From Berghia stephanieae (lineage: Eukaryota > Mollusca > Gastropoda > Nudibranchia > Aeolidiidae): a stretch of DNA of 64,000 nt. The notes beneath the pieces are model-generated. The model was not told where the DNA came from, did not search any database, and was given only the letters and a program-made list of their open reading frames with translations. The DNA lies in NCBI GenBank assembly GCA_034508935.3, contig CM067444.1:37149550-37213549 (forward strand). The letters run 5' to 3'. Each line of letters opens with the position of its first letter. The stretch's first letter is position 1. Shown piece by piece: positions 12,160 through 24,289 of this stretch. Position numbers and translations under genes: made by a program.

Positions 12160-13002
12160 CAGTGACACCACTGAATTCCTACCAGCGCTTTTACTCACCC
12201 AGTCCCTACCACCAGCGCTATTACTCACCCAGTCCCTACCACCTGAGCGGGGTTCCTGACCTCCCATAGTGGGCAGGGGGGTTCATACTATGTCTTCTAT
12301 CCCCTTATATCTGTTTTCCAACATGCTTTCTGTCTTTGTCTTGGAATGAGATTACTTGGTTTTGTCCTGGTCCTGGCTGAGAGGGAAGCAGTCGAATGTA
12401 TAGTTAGTTTTGGGAGATGATATTTCTTTCATTGTAAATCATCTCTCTGTTATGTACTGTATTATGTTTTATTTACATATTATATTTGATTTGTTAACAT
12501 TTGAGTGTATTCCTCTTAGTCGGGACCTGTGCTTGTGTCTGGATGAGACTTTAAGTACTTTGATGGTGTGCTCTTGGAATCTACATCTGTTTCCCATTTG
12601 AACAAATTCCCCTTTGTCTTACCTTTTCTTGGGTGCTTTAATTGAATTCTATAACTTTTTACTATCCCATTTCTTCCTTTTTACTGGCGCTGATATGACC
12701 TTGATGTGTTGCAAGCGCCGTAAAACCCTCAAAAACAAACAAACAGTCCCTACCAGCAGCGCTTCTACTCACTGAGTCATAGAGCTTTTACTCACTGAGT
12801 CCCTACCACCAGTGCTATAACTCACCGAGTCCCTACCACCAGCGCTTTTACTCACTGACACTGTCCCTACCACCAGTGCTATTACTGAGTTATAGAGCTT
12901 TTACTCACTGAGTCCCTATCACCAGCGCTTCTACTCACTGAGTCATAGAGCTTTTACTCACTGAGTCCCTATCACCAGCGCTTCTACTCACTGAGTCATA
13001 GA
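12160..13002. repeat. minisatellite, left part
   Basis: Tandem array of a ~30-bp unit (GAGTCCCTACCACCAGCGCT plus a TTTTACTCACT linker) mixed with a ~23-bp variant containing GAGTCATAGAGCTTTTACTC. It is interrupted by an R1 retroposon (12243-12743) and continues on the far side of the Copia element at 17739-18232. Confidence 0.9.
12243..12743 (+). mobile_element. R1 retroposon copy inside minisatellite
   Basis: Near full-length R1: head GGGGTTCCTGACCTCCCATA, tail CGCCGTAAAACCCTCAAAAA with an AAAC-rich end. Flanks 12230-12241 and 12744-12755 are both CAGTCCCTACCA, which fits a target duplication but is also the array unit, so it is weaker proof here than elsewhere. Confidence 0.8.
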
Positions 13003-13007
13003 GCTTT

Positions 13008-13174
13008 TGTTGAAATATCAATGAACAATGACGTCATTAGTTTTTGTACTGCAATTAGTTACTATCTTTTATCATAGAGTTAAGTCCGTTGGTTGTTGAC
13101 TTTGTCTCTCTTCTGATTAAAACGTTATGGACTTGCAAGATGTCCTTTGCCATTATTTCTTATTAAATTCTACA
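13008..13174 (+). repeat. Copia 5' LTR
   Basis: 167 bp, starts TGTTGAAATATC and ends ATTCTACA. It carries TGACGTCA, a CRE/ATF-type site, at about 13028-13035. No difference from the 3' LTR was seen by eye. Confidence 0.95.
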
Positions 13175-13188
13175 GGTTATGGGCCCAG
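13175..13188 (+). promoter_or_regulatory. Copia primer-binding site, initiator-tRNA half type
   Basis: GGTTATGGGCCCAG immediately follows the 5' LTR and is complementary to the anticodon arm of eukaryotic initiator methionine tRNA (CTGGGCCCATAACC). Priming from an internally cleaved tRNA half is known for Drosophila copia; its use here is inferred from the match. Confidence 0.85.
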
Positions 13189-13334
13189 ACAGGCTTAACA
13201 ATTTTCGATGTTGAACATTAAAAGTGGAAAGTGACGTAAGTTTCTCTATTCGGTGTACTAGTGCTAATCAGCTAATACAATCAACAAAAAAAGATTGTGG
13301 TAGGGATAGTGAGATATAACGGCTACGTAGAAAA

Positions 13335-16300
13335 ATGGCATCAGGAGGAGTAATGCACGTCCCTCTGTTGAAGGGGCATTTAAATTACAGTTGCTGGAAG
13401 ATGCAAATGAAAATGTACCTGATTCACCAAGACTTATTCGAGTGCGTGACGGGGGAGTGCAGAGACACGAAGAAAACACAGAAGGCGCTGGCTACAATCG
13501 TGTTGGGCGTCGATCCGGGTTTGCTGTATCTGATCGGGACAGAGCCAAAATCAGCCAAAGAGGTCTGGCAAACACTCGAAAGACAATTTCAAAAGGATAG
13601 TTGGCTAAACAAGTTGTCACTAAAGAAGCGACTTTATAACATGAGGTTAACAAATAATGACGTGAACGGCCATATAAAAGAAATGACTGAAACATTTCAA
13701 TCGTTATCGCTTCTAGGATGTAAAGTCGACGATGAAGAAAAAGTATGTTTACTTTTATCCAGCCTCCCGAAGCAATATGACATACTGGTAACAGCTTTTG
13801 GTGCTGCGGATAAGGCACCCTCTTTCGAACAAGTTACAGAAAGACTGCTAGCAGATGTAACTCGGTGTTCCATTGATAGAATGGTCCATCAGCCTGAAGA
13901 GGTTATGAAAGTGAAGAGCGCTGGCAGAGGAGTAAAAACAGCTTTAAAAGGAAAGTGTTATCACTGTCATAAAGACGGACATTATAAGAACTCTTGCCCT
14001 TTGTTAAGACAACACAAAAGAAGATTTCGTCGAATTCAAAGCCATCATCTTTACTTGTGGAAGAACAATGTTTATCCGGCAAACTCTGTGAAACACTAGA
14101 TAATAAGTGGATCTTGGACTCAGGAGCAACTTCGCACATGTGTAACGACATAACGATTTTTCATGAATTCCAAAGAACTAACAATTTGGTTGTTACTTTA
14201 GGAGATGGACACAAAATTAATTCAGTTGGAATTGGTAAAGTTTACCTGGATTTAGAGGGTGAAAAGTGCATCTTAAATGATGTGATTTGTGTACCTGAAC
14301 TTGCTCATAATTTGATAAGTGTAGCCAAAATCCTGAAACATGGGGAAGTGTAATTTTCTCCCAAGCTTCAGGAAAAATCATGAATGAAAAAAGAACTCTT
14401 GCTTATGCAAATTATGATCAAGAAGACAATCAGTTTATTGTAAAATGTATGCCTAGTAAAATCAGGCCAAACACCGACTATAATTCTGTTTTGAGTGTTG
14501 AAAGTAAACATGAATATGTTTCTCTTGATGATGGTGGTCAGAGTGTGTCAAAGGAAGACTTGTGGCATTGTAGATTTGGTCATCTTGGAGTTGATAATTT
14601 GTGTAAACTGTCACAAAAGAAGATGGTATCAAAGTTTGATTTTGATCACAAGAAGAAAATAACATTTTGTGAATTTTGTACCAAGGGAAAGCAACACAGG
14701 TCTCCCTTTCCTACTCACTCTGAAAACCAATGTCTCAATGATGTGCTGGGATTGATTCACAGTGATGTGTGCGGCCCTTTACCAAACTCATTGGGAAACA
14801 ATAGATATTTTGTAACATTCATTGATGACTGCACAAGACATTGCTGGGTTTATGCTATACAAACTAAAGACCAAGTCTTGAGTGTGTTCAAAGAGTTCAA
14901 AACCATGGTTGAAAAAGTTACTGGGAAATCAATCAAAATCTTGCGGTCAGATAATGGCGGGGAATATAAGTCTAATGAATTTAAAGCGTTCTTGTTAGAA
15001 TGTGGAATTAGACATGAGTACACCGTTCCTAAAACTCCTGAACAGAACGGAGTTGCTGAAAGATTAAACAGAGTTTTGATTGAGAAGGTCCGAACCATGT
15101 TGGTTCAATCCAGGTTACCCCAAAGGTTCTGGGCTGAGGCGTTAAATACAGCTGTGCATGTTCACAACTTGAGTCCTTCAAGAGTGTTAGGTGATAAGAC
15201 TCCCAGGGAGCTTTTTACAGGCAAAAAGCCAAATGTTTCATATCTGAAAAGTTTTGGGTGCACTGCCTACATGCATATCCCAAAGGATGAAAGAAAGAAG
15301 TTAGATCCAAAATCTAGAAAGTGCATTTTTATGGGGTACGGTCAAACATCAAAAGGCTATAGGCTTTATGATACTGAGAAGAGAAGAATTATTCTAAGTA
15401 GAGATGTTATTTTCACAGAATGGAGATTTGAAGGTCTGCCAAGTAAGGGAGATGCAGCTCAGGAAAATGAATTTCAGTGTCCAATTCTTGATCTAAATTT
15501 AGAGTCTGAGACTGAAAATGATCATGAAACAAGAAACCTAGAGGGTAATGTTCATGAAACTGAAGCACAAATAAGAAGGAGTACAAGAGCTACAAAACCA
15601 GTTGAGAGATATGGAGAATGGATGTACACTAATAATAGTAGCAGCAGCAGCTATGATGCTGAGCCTACAACTCTATCTGAAGCACTGCAAAGGCATGATG
15701 GTAAGCTTTGGAAAGAGGCAGCTGATAATGAGTACAATTCCCTTCTTAAAAACGGTGTATGGAAACTTGCTAAGCTTCCAGAGGGAAGAAAGGTCATAGG
15801 TTGTAGATGGGTTTTTAAAAGGAAACTGAACCCTGATGGCACTGTTCAAAGATATAAGGCTAGACTTGTGGCACAAGGTTATAGTCAAGTGTATGGAGAA
15901 GATTATGATGACGTTTATGCTCCAGTTGCAAGGTTTGAGTCAGTCAGGGCAGTCATATCTCAAGCTGTCAAGGAGAAAATGAATATTCATCAAATGGATG
16001 TTACTGCAGCATTCTTAAATGGTGAACTTGAAGAAGATATATATATGAAACAACCTGAGGGTTATACTGAACTTGGAAAGGGAGAGGATCTTGTTTGTTG
16101 TTTAAAGAAAAGTCTTTATGGACTCAAACAATCTCCAAAGTGCTGGAATGAAAAACTAGACACATGTTTAAAGAAAATGGGATTTCAGAAAACTGTGGAT
16201 CCATGTGTCTATGTACGAGAGAAAACAAAGGGTGATAAATTCGTTATTTGCCTTTACGTTGATGATCTGATCCTTATAACCAAAGATGCTGAAGAACTTG

Positions 16301-17222
16301 TTCAAGTCAAAAGTGACCTTTCCAACAAGTTTGAAATGAAAGATCTTGGTGAACTGGATTACTTTCTTGGTGTTGAATTTAAAAGACAAGAGAATGGGAG
16401 CATTTGGATGGGACAAGAATCCTACACCAAACAAATACTTACCCAATTTGGCATGGGAAATTGCTCACCGACTGATACACCGGTTTGCAACAGCCAAAAG
16501 CTTACTCCTGGAAATGAAAACAGTGAAAGAGTAGATCCTCGACATTACAAGTCTGCAGTGGGTAGTCTCTTACACTTAAGCAATAGAACAAGGCCAGACA
16601 TAGCATATGCTGTAGGGTTGGTTGCTAGGTTCTCCTCAGACCCATGTAAGGAACACTGGGTGGCAGTAAAAAGAATCTTTAGATATCTAAGGGGCACAAC
16701 AAATTTTGGCCTAGTGTATTCTGCGAATAACTCAGATGATGTTGTTGCTTGTGTTGGTTACTCTGATGCTGACTGGGCAGGTGATACTTCTGATAGAAAA
16801 TCTACTTCTGGGTTCATTTTTCTTAATTCAGAAGGGCTATTCAATGGGGGAGTAGGAAACAAAATTGTGTTGCACTCTCAACTGCTGAAGCTGAGTACAT
16901 TGCTTTGGCATCAGCGACTCAGGAAGCAACATGGTTGAACTCTTTGATGACTCAGATCAGTACTCTTACTGTTAATGAACCAACAATGGTTATTTATGAG
17001 GACAATCAAAGTACAATTTGTATTGCTAATGGTCAAGGGTCAAAGAGATCCAAACACATTGATATTAAGTATCATTATGTTCAGGATAAGATTGCCCAGG
17101 GTGATATTGTGTTACAATATTGTAAAACACAGGAAATGTTAGCAGACATTCTCACAAAAGCTTTACCAAAAGACCAGTTTGTGAAACTAAGATCATTGAT
17201 GGGGATAAGAAAACCTATTTGA
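13335..17222 (+). mobile_element. Copia internal gag-pol region (fossil)
   Basis: Parts in order, with rough places: a UBN2/gag-like capsid region (13.3-13.9 kb); a CCHC zinc knuckle (CYHCHKDGHYKNSC, about 13.96 kb); an aspartic protease with DSGAT (about 14.1 kb); integrase with an HHCC zinc region and a DDE core (about 14.5-15.4 kb); Copia-type reverse transcriptase with YVDDL (about 15.7-16.5 kb); and RNase H with DADWAGD and EDNQS (about 16.7-17.2 kb). All Copia domains are present, so the element is near complete in content. It is broken in about three places and no intact polyprotein is claimed. Confidence 0.92.
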
Positions 17223-17558
17223 ACTAAATTTGACAAGTTGAAGTTTAGGAGCTTCTACTTTACTGTATAGCTTGTTTATTAGTTACGTTTTTTGTTTTTA
17301 AAAAATGTAAAATTGATAACTCTACTGGCTGTAGATTGTTGATTTCGTTACATTTTTATATAGCAAATTGATATTTGCTGTTTTTTAAAATTTAACTCTG
17401 TGGGAGGAAAACTATTATAAAGTTTGAGTGTTCATTATACTAATGCAAATGATCATGGGCATTGTTATTGTGAATTTGATACAAGTTGATCATGAATTGA
17501 AATTTATGATGGGATGCTTTAGTTTATAAAGTATAGTTGTTTTTAGTTGTACAAATTC

Positions 17559-17566
17559 AGGGGGAG
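17559..17566 (+). promoter_or_regulatory. Copia polypurine tract
   Basis: AGGGGGAG directly abuts the 3' LTR, the standard place for the plus-strand primer of LTR elements. Confidence 0.85.
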
Positions 17567-17733
17567 TGTTGAAATATCAATGAACAATGACGTCATTAGT
17601 TTTTGTACTGCAATTAGTTACTATCTTTTATCATAGAGTTAAGTCCGTTGGTTGTTGACTTTGTCTCTCTTCTGATTAAAACGTTATGGACTTGCAAGAT
17701 GTCCTTTGCCATTATTTCTTATTAAATTCTACA
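17567..17733 (+). repeat. Copia 3' LTR
   Basis: 167 bp, the same in sequence as the 5' LTR by eye, and followed by the GCTTT target duplication. Confidence 0.95.
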
Positions 17734-17738
17734 GCTTT

Positions 17739-18232
17739 TACTCACTGACACTGTCCCTACCACCAGTGCTATTACCGAGTTATAGAGCTTTTACTCACTG
17801 AGTCCCTACCACCAGTGCTTTTACTCTTCGAGTCCCTACCACCAGTGCTATTACCGAGTCATAGAGCTTTTACTCACTGAGTCCCTACGACCAGCGCTAT
17901 TACTCACTGAGCCCCTACCACCAGCGCTTTTACTCACCGAGTCCCTCCCACCAGGGCTATTACAGAGTCATAGAGCTTTTACTCACTGAGCACCTACGAC
18001 CAGCGTTATTACTCACCGAGTCCCTACCACCAGCGCTATTACTCAGTGAGTCATAGAGCTTTTACTCATCGAGTCCCTACGACCAGCGCTTTTACTCACT
18101 GAGTCCCTACCACCAGCCCTTTTACTCGTTGAATCCCTATCACCAGCACTTTTACTCGCCGAGTTCCTACCACATGGCTATTACTGAGTCCCTAACACCA
18201 GCGCTAATACTATTAGCCACCAAATCCCTACC
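17739..18232. repeat. minisatellite, right part
   Basis: Continuation of the array at 12160-13002 after the Copia insertion, with the same CCCTACCACCAG and CATAGAGCTTTTACTC variants. Confidence 0.9.
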
Positions 18233-20000
18233 ACCAGGGGGACAATATAAGCTCAAATTAGACCCCAAAAATTCTTACAGTGATGCAGAAAAAAACAACG
18301 AACAGATCTCTTTCAAATTTACACAAAATGTTTCTTACAACAAGATGGATAGGTTTAGCAATAGTCTTGAAAATAAATTTTTCAGAATTTTTTTTTGATT
18401 TCTTAGTGAAAATTTGGTGTGACTGACATGACAGGAAAAAAAAATTGATTTAAAAATTCATAAAACTGCTAAATTTTTGTTTAGCCCAAAACCCAACCAT
18501 CATGATGCAAAACACATCATAAGAAAAATTCTGACCAAATTTGAAGACAATCTGATGGGAAACAATCCAGATGTGAATGTTAGAAAATCAGAGAATGACG
18601 CACAATGAAATTTTGAGAAATGAAAAATTTGTCTTTAATTTGATAATAAAGCTAATTATGCAGACAAAGGCCAACATTCATCAAGTATAACCAATATGGA
18701 ACAAGAAAACAGTAATACTTTATAAATTGATCAAATTCTGAAAAAAATTATTAACGATTCGCTCACCCATACCTCTAAGAAAAAAAATTGCGAAATAATT
18801 TAATATCTGCTGTTATTCACCAAAAAATTACTTTAGTGGTCAAATATGCTTTATAGTTCTAAAATTCTTTAATTATATCTCATGAACGAATAATGTAATG
18901 TATAATTTGATGCTAAACACCAAAAATACCTAACTGAATTAAAAAAAAAAAACTTTTTCAAGGGGCAACATAAGCTAAAATTAGACGTAAAACCCTAAAA
19001 TTTCTAACATAGATGCACCAAAAACTAGCATATAAATTTCTTTCAAATTTAAACACAATGTTTCTTTCATAAATAGCTATATCATGAAAACTCTTGGAAT
19101 AATTTTTTTAGAATTTTTATTTGATTTCAACTGAAAATTTAGCGCGGATCGACAGGAACAAATGAATTTTAAAATTTATAAAATTGCTAAATTTTAATTT
19201 ACCCCCAAACACTTACATCATGATGTTTTTTTTTTGTTTGTTTGTTGCTTTAGGTCTCTTCCAACACAATTGAGGTTATATGAGAGACCGCTGAAACAAA
19301 AAAACAAGCAATCTAACAAAAATAGTACAAATGTCAATCAAAAGCATAACCTAAAGATATCATAAGCTAAATTATAAATAACCAAGAACAAACAGGCAGA
19401 GGATTTACAGGAAAAAAAATATCCCCTGTCAAAAATACAATCACAAACCAAAGAAGCAGGATAGGCTAGTAAAGAGAAGAAGAAACGACATCACTATCGG
19501 ATCGTACACCCATGCGAACATCATAGGTATATGATTCAAGGGTGATGCTCCCATCCAACCACCTGCACATCATGATGTAAAACACATCATAATCATAGAA
19601 AAGATTCTGAATAAATTTGAAGATAATTTAAAGGAAAATGATTGAGGTAGGATCGCTAGAAAATCAGACAAATGACATAAAACAGACATTTGAGAAAGCG
19701 CAAGCTTTTTCTATAATTTGACATAAAGTTAAAAGGCTGATTTTGCAGACAACTGAAAGAAATGATCCATCAAACTTTCAAAATATGACCGTAATAGGAC
19801 AAGAAAACGAAAATTTTGTAGATTGATCTAAGTCTAAAAAAAATTATAATCGGTTCACTAACCCATACCCCTTAGATAAAAAAAAATGCTGTAAAATTGA
19901 TTTTTTTACGCCCAGAGATAAAATAATTTTGTGGTCAAATATGATGTCATACCTTATGAATTCATCATTATAATCACAAAACCCAATTATTTACTGTATA
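18233..20000. repeat. tandem duplication of a ~0.7-kb AT-rich unit
   Basis: 18233-18955 and 18956-20000 align in order along their length: GGGCAACATAAGCTAAAATTAGA-like starts, a TTTCAAATTTA.ACACAATGTTTCTT block, an ATCATGATG..AAACACATCATAA block, GGAACAAGAAAAC, and the ACCCATACC ends. The second copy is longer only because of the insertion at 19227-19566. No coding sequence seen; function unknown. Confidence 0.8.
19227..19566 (-). mobile_element. 340-bp retroposon with perfect 12-bp target duplication
   Basis: Flanked on both sides by ACATCATGATGT (19215-19226 and 19567-19578), and the empty site exists in the first unit of the surrounding duplication. Read on the minus strand, it ends in an A-rich tail. 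It resembles R1 loosely in plan: CCTCAATTGTGTTGGAAGAG near the tail, and a TTTCCTGTAAATCC block like the TTTCCTTGTAAATC of R1. It is probably a related short family. Confidence 0.85.
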
Positions 20001-20890
20001 CAATAGGTTATACAGATGATTTCTAGATATATTAAATGATTTTTCAAAATATGATATGGCACGCTATCCTCATTTTTCATTTTTTTATTCTACTAGAGAG
20101 ACAAGTCGTATAAAATTAGATATCTAGTCAAGTTGAACTGCAAAATCAATTCTATTTTAGACAATAAAACAGTTAAATAGTGCACTAGCTCTGAATAAAA
20201 AGCAATTTGCTTTCCCAAACCCTTGGAATAAAAATCTCTTTCGCCTCAATACAGAAAAAGTCCACACGACTTGTTTGCCACCACTTTTTTTGTAGTTCCA
20301 CAAAGAGGGTTGATCCTGCTCTGGATGGAAAAATTGAAATAAAAAAGAGACACATTTCATTAGCAATTTTTGGAAATGGCATTATTGTCATAAAATGCAT
20401 TTGTCAAAGACATAGCAATTTTTAAAAAATGATCATTATTCACACCAACACACTTGAAATTTCATTGGTTTTACATCCATAGAACAAAACTCTTGGCAAC
20501 AAACTATAGTCTGTCGTTAAGTTAATACATTCAGTCGTGATTCAATTCAAATGATGCTTTGCCATTTTCATTTAGAAAAATGAGCATTTATTTTATTGAT
20601 CACCAATAAAAAATGTAAAGGCGCAATGGAGATTTGAAAACATTACTAACCATTGTCAAAAAGTGCATGCAGACACTCTGGTCTGCTGGCCCAGATGATG
20701 GTTTGCTGATTGATGAGTTTTGCCACAGGCAAAGGTTTGCCTCAACACACCTTGCCAGAATAGCCCTTGAGCCAGCATCTTTATGGATTGTCAGGACACC
20801 AGTAACGTCAACAGTGTTCCTTCATGTTAGCTGTCGATGAAAACAAAAAATTAAATTTAATTCACTACAGCAAAATAGGCACATACATGC
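20001..20890. other. no feature supported
   Basis: AT-rich. The plus-strand frame at 20634-20840 has a somewhat protein-like composition but no recognisable domain or splice context. Confidence 0.4.
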
Positions 20891-20894
20891 CAAT

Positions 20895-21140
20895 GCTAAA
20901 GTTTATAAAAGCAACACTTCGCATGTTGAACGGGACATAACGTCTGTTAGGCGATATTACAATTTCTTCGGACAGAGACAACGCAGTTAACGGCCAAGTA
21001 CACATTTTACAACTGAGTCCGGTGAGAGAAAGTGAGCAAAGTGCCTTTTCCAAGGGCTCAACTATGCGCCGAGCGAGGCTCGAGCCCAGGACCTTCCGGT
21101 CCAAAAGCGAGTGTCATACCACTACGACATAGCCGTACGT
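20895..21140 (-). mobile_element. S1 SINE
   Basis: Minus-strand copy that keeps the tRNA-like head (CATACCACTACGACATAGCC at its right end, GGCTCGAGCCCAGGACCTTC for the B-box region) and the body with GGCGATATTACAATTT. The 3' LINE-like tail is largely lost. Confidence 0.85.
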
Positions 21141-21261
21141 AATTTTTAAAAATATAATAAAAATAATCACACTAATATAATTATCTCACATTGTCATCAT
21201 CATAGGCATTTCAAAACTACTAATAATACTACCACTACAGATATCTTATCATTATAAAATA

Positions 21262-21262
21262 T

Positions 21263-21302
<40 letters not shown>
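21262..21302. repeat. (CT)n microsatellite
   Basis: About 20 CT units, followed at 21351-21364 by a C run and at about 21593-21611 by a run of about 19 G. Confidence 0.95.
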
Positions 21303-21307
<5 letters not shown>

Positions 21308-21984
21308 AACATAACATACAAAACCCAATTTTCCGATATAAAAAAAACAGCCCCCCCCCCCCCCAAAAAAAAAAGTTTTGAAAAAGTATGGACGATGCAT
21401 GCTGTGTCGGCCATAATAAAGATAATAACAATAACTGAATGAAAAGTATTTTTTAAAGGACCCTGAGCCTGGAATGTCGTGAGTACTCGAAACCTCTTGA
21501 TCTTGATAAAATTAGCAACCTTTTGACTGGGGATCGAACATTGAAACACCTGGTTTTAATCGCCTGAAATGGAAGGCTGATTTAAATTATTTGGGGGGGG
21601 GGGGGGGGGGGGAATTAGTATTTTAATTTTTTTAAGCCCTGTTATTGTTATTTCACAAAATAAAGTAATAAAGTTAAGTAATTCGCGGTAGCGACAAATG
21701 TGTCGTCAGCTGATGCACAATCAACAAACACACAACCCCAAAGCATGTTTAGTTATAAAATTAAGAAATGAATTAAAATGTGCATTTCGTATGCTTACCT
21801 TGTAAACTGAGTATTCTGTGACTTGAAAAGAGTGAAGAATTACCAAAGTCCGTCAAAATCAACTTGTAATAATAGATGTGATGAGATGAAGTGGTCACTT
21901 TTTGACTTCCAGTCCAGATAATTCATTGTATATTGCAGTTCTATCCGTATAAAATGTTATATTTTTAGTAATTACGCAAATTCT

Positions 21985-22049
21985 ATTTTTAGTAAGAGTA
22001 CAAATAAGCTCTGGCGTTATTTGCAGTGGTAGTACAAATAAGCGTAGCC

Positions 22050-22092
<43 letters not shown>

Positions 22093-22097
22093 TAATA

Positions 22098-22120
<23 letters not shown>
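21985..22120 (-). repeat. dispersed repeat end with (AAT)n tail
   Basis: The sequence left of the AAT array matches, in reverse complement, the TTATTTGTACTACCACT repeat near 1570. Both sit against AAT arrays, which points to one retroposed family with an (ATT)n tail. Confidence 0.6.
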
Positions 22121-22128
<8 letters not shown>

Positions 22129-22877
22129 ATGGAGTTTTAAAATCGTTTTAAGTGTCCTAGTGTTCATGTGACGGAGAGCACCCTTGAAGGAGGAAGACAA
22201 AGGAAAGTTTGGACGGGCAATATCAATATCAAGGAATGAAGATGGAAGAACTCTTGGACATGGCCAACTATAGAGAAGAATGGGGGAAAGTGGTGAGAGC
22301 TGCATCCCACGTACCCCTCCCCCCGACGATCATCAGATCATGGGATGAATGAATGAAGTGTTCATGTTGATGCAAATCGCATGCATTTCCAAAGCTGTGC
22401 AAAAACACACGAGTGATTTAATGAACGGGGAGAAAACAATGGAAACTTCCGCTTTACTTTCACTTCATCGATTCCCGTCAAACCGATGTTATTCTGATGT
22501 GGGCAATTCACAGTAAATGCTCACTATTTTATGGACAGAGTTCCAGATTAACTAATTTAAATTCATCGAATGAATTGTTTTGATATAGACACCAATTGCC
22601 TTGCTCGACAAATCTACAATTTAGAAATATACAAGTTGATGAATTTAAAAAAAGTCAAAATGGAGACAATATTGAGGCCTTAGTTTTTGATAATTTTAGC
22701 AAAATTTAAGTTTAGTTAAGTCCATTTTGATACAACAGGTCATGTGAAAATTAGTTCGATTAAAATGTTTTCAGCGCACTTTTATCACGGTTGATAAAGA
22801 CGCAGCATCCAGTTGTTTGGACTCCTGCCTTGATGTCAGGTTCAAATGTATGTCTATTTCATTATAATTATATGAGT
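22121..22877. other. no feature supported
   Basis: Frames are short. No repeat or exon recognised. Confidence 0.4.
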
Positions 22878-22885
22878 GATTATTC

Positions 22886-23346
22886 GGGAGACCTTCCTAA
22901 AACTCCTCGTGCTTGCATTTCTTTCGATTTGTATTTTCACCGTGGGTCTTTTGTCATGAGTTTATTTATCGCTTTTATTTATTCAATTTGTCAATATATA
23001 GTAGCATTTTAAAAACTCTAGAACAAACCTTGATAGATTAGTGAAAGTTTAAACTTTCCGAATACGACCATTGTTTTAGTTTTCCGGCGCCATTTTGTTT
23101 TGTGAAGTATTGAAAGCAGTCATATGTTGTTTTTTTTTGTTTTTTTTTTTTCTATTAGTTTAGCTCGAGGTCGGAGGATTTTTTTTTTCTATTAGGGTTT
23201 GTCATAAGTCTTAATAAAGGTGCTAGGGTGTTTGTTTTTCCTATTAGGGTTAGTTAAAGGTACTAGGTTTTATATTTTTCCTAGGGTTATTTGAGGGAAT
23301 ATTTGAGTTGTTTCCCTTAGCACGAGGAGCTTTCGGAAGGCCTTCC
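22886..23346. mobile_element. R3 MITE with 8-bp target duplication
   Basis: GATTATTC flanks the element on both sides (22878-22885 and 23347-23354). The termini are imperfect inverted repeats of about 27 bp: left GGGAGACCTTCCTAAAACTC, right (reversed) GGAAGGCCTTCCGAAAGCTC, both continuing into CTCGTGCT. The 461 bp encode no transposase. An 8-bp duplication with G-rich termini would suit Merlin, MULE or hAT. The superfamily is left open. Confidence 0.85.
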
Positions 23347-23451
23347 GATTATTCTATGACATGTGTTTGTTCTGGGTGTGTGTAACATTTGTCTAGGCCG
23401 ACGTGCACTTATTTGCTGGTTGAAAAAAAAAACAAATACCTGTTCAGGATA

Positions 23452-23986
23452 CTGGGTGGGGATCCTGACCTCCCATAGTGGGCAGGGAGGTACATGCTGT
23501 GTCTTCTATCCCCCATACCTGTTTTCCAATTGTTTCCTGTCATTGTCTTGGAATGAGATTACTTAGTTTTGTCCTGATCCTTGCCGGAGTTCCTTGACTG
23601 TGAGGGAAACAGTCGAATGTATAGTTATAGTTTTGGGAGATGATATTTTTTTCCTTGTAAATCATCTCTCTGTTATGCATTGTATTATGTTTAGTTTACA
23701 TATTATATTATATGATTGGTAAACATTTGAGTGTATTCCTCTTAGTTGGGACCTGTGCTTGTGTCTGGATGAGACTTTTAGGTGATCTCAAACTAAGTAC
23801 TTTAACGGTGTGCTCTTGGAATCTACATCTGTTCCCTATTTGAACCCGTTCCCCTTTGTCTTACCTTTTCTTTTGTGCTTTAATTGTAATTCTAGAACTT
23901 TTTACTATCCTATTCTCTTCCTTTTTACTGGCGCTGATATGACCTTAATGTGTTGCAAGCGCCGTAAAACCCTTAAAAACAAAAAC
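23452..23986 (+). mobile_element. R1 retroposon, full length, 18-bp target duplication
   Basis: Flanked by AAATACCTGTTCAGGATA at 23434-23451 and 23987-24004, a perfect 18-bp duplication. The element starts CTGGGTGGGGATCCTGACCT and ends CGCCGTAAAACCCTTAAAAA plus AC-rich A tail, so this copy defines both R1 boundaries. Confidence 0.92.
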
Positions 23987-24289
23987 AAATACCTGTTCAG
24001 GATATAGTCTGAAATACGTTTTTTCAATTCTAACAATCTTACATATTCTTTTTCAATACGATCGGAAATCATATTCGACTTATTTCCAAACTGAATAGCT
24101 TCCAAAGAATCCTGGCTTGAATTCAGCAAGTGGTCGTTGATGTTTTATAAGGATGGTACACCGTTTTACACAGAAATAGAATGAACAAGAGTCAATTCAA
24201 AATACTTGGAGATCGACTCACTTTTCAAGACATTTGAAAACCAATCTGGTCGTGGGGAAAAACGCCACGGAACAATCACAAAGCAAAAA

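Larger units (their letters stand above)
13008..17733 (+). mobile_element. Copia (Pseudoviridae-type) LTR retrotransposon, full length, broken coding region
   Basis: Ends are two 167-bp LTRs that look identical by eye (13008-13174, 17567-17733), each TG...CA. A 5-bp target duplication GCTTT flanks the element (13003-13007 and 17734-17738), the usual length for Copia. Integrase precedes reverse transcriptase, which defines Copia rather than Gypsy order. Structure is whole from LTR to LTR, but the coding region has about three breaks, so treat it as a fossil. LTR identity argues for a recent insertion. It sits inside the minisatellite. Confidence 0.95.
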
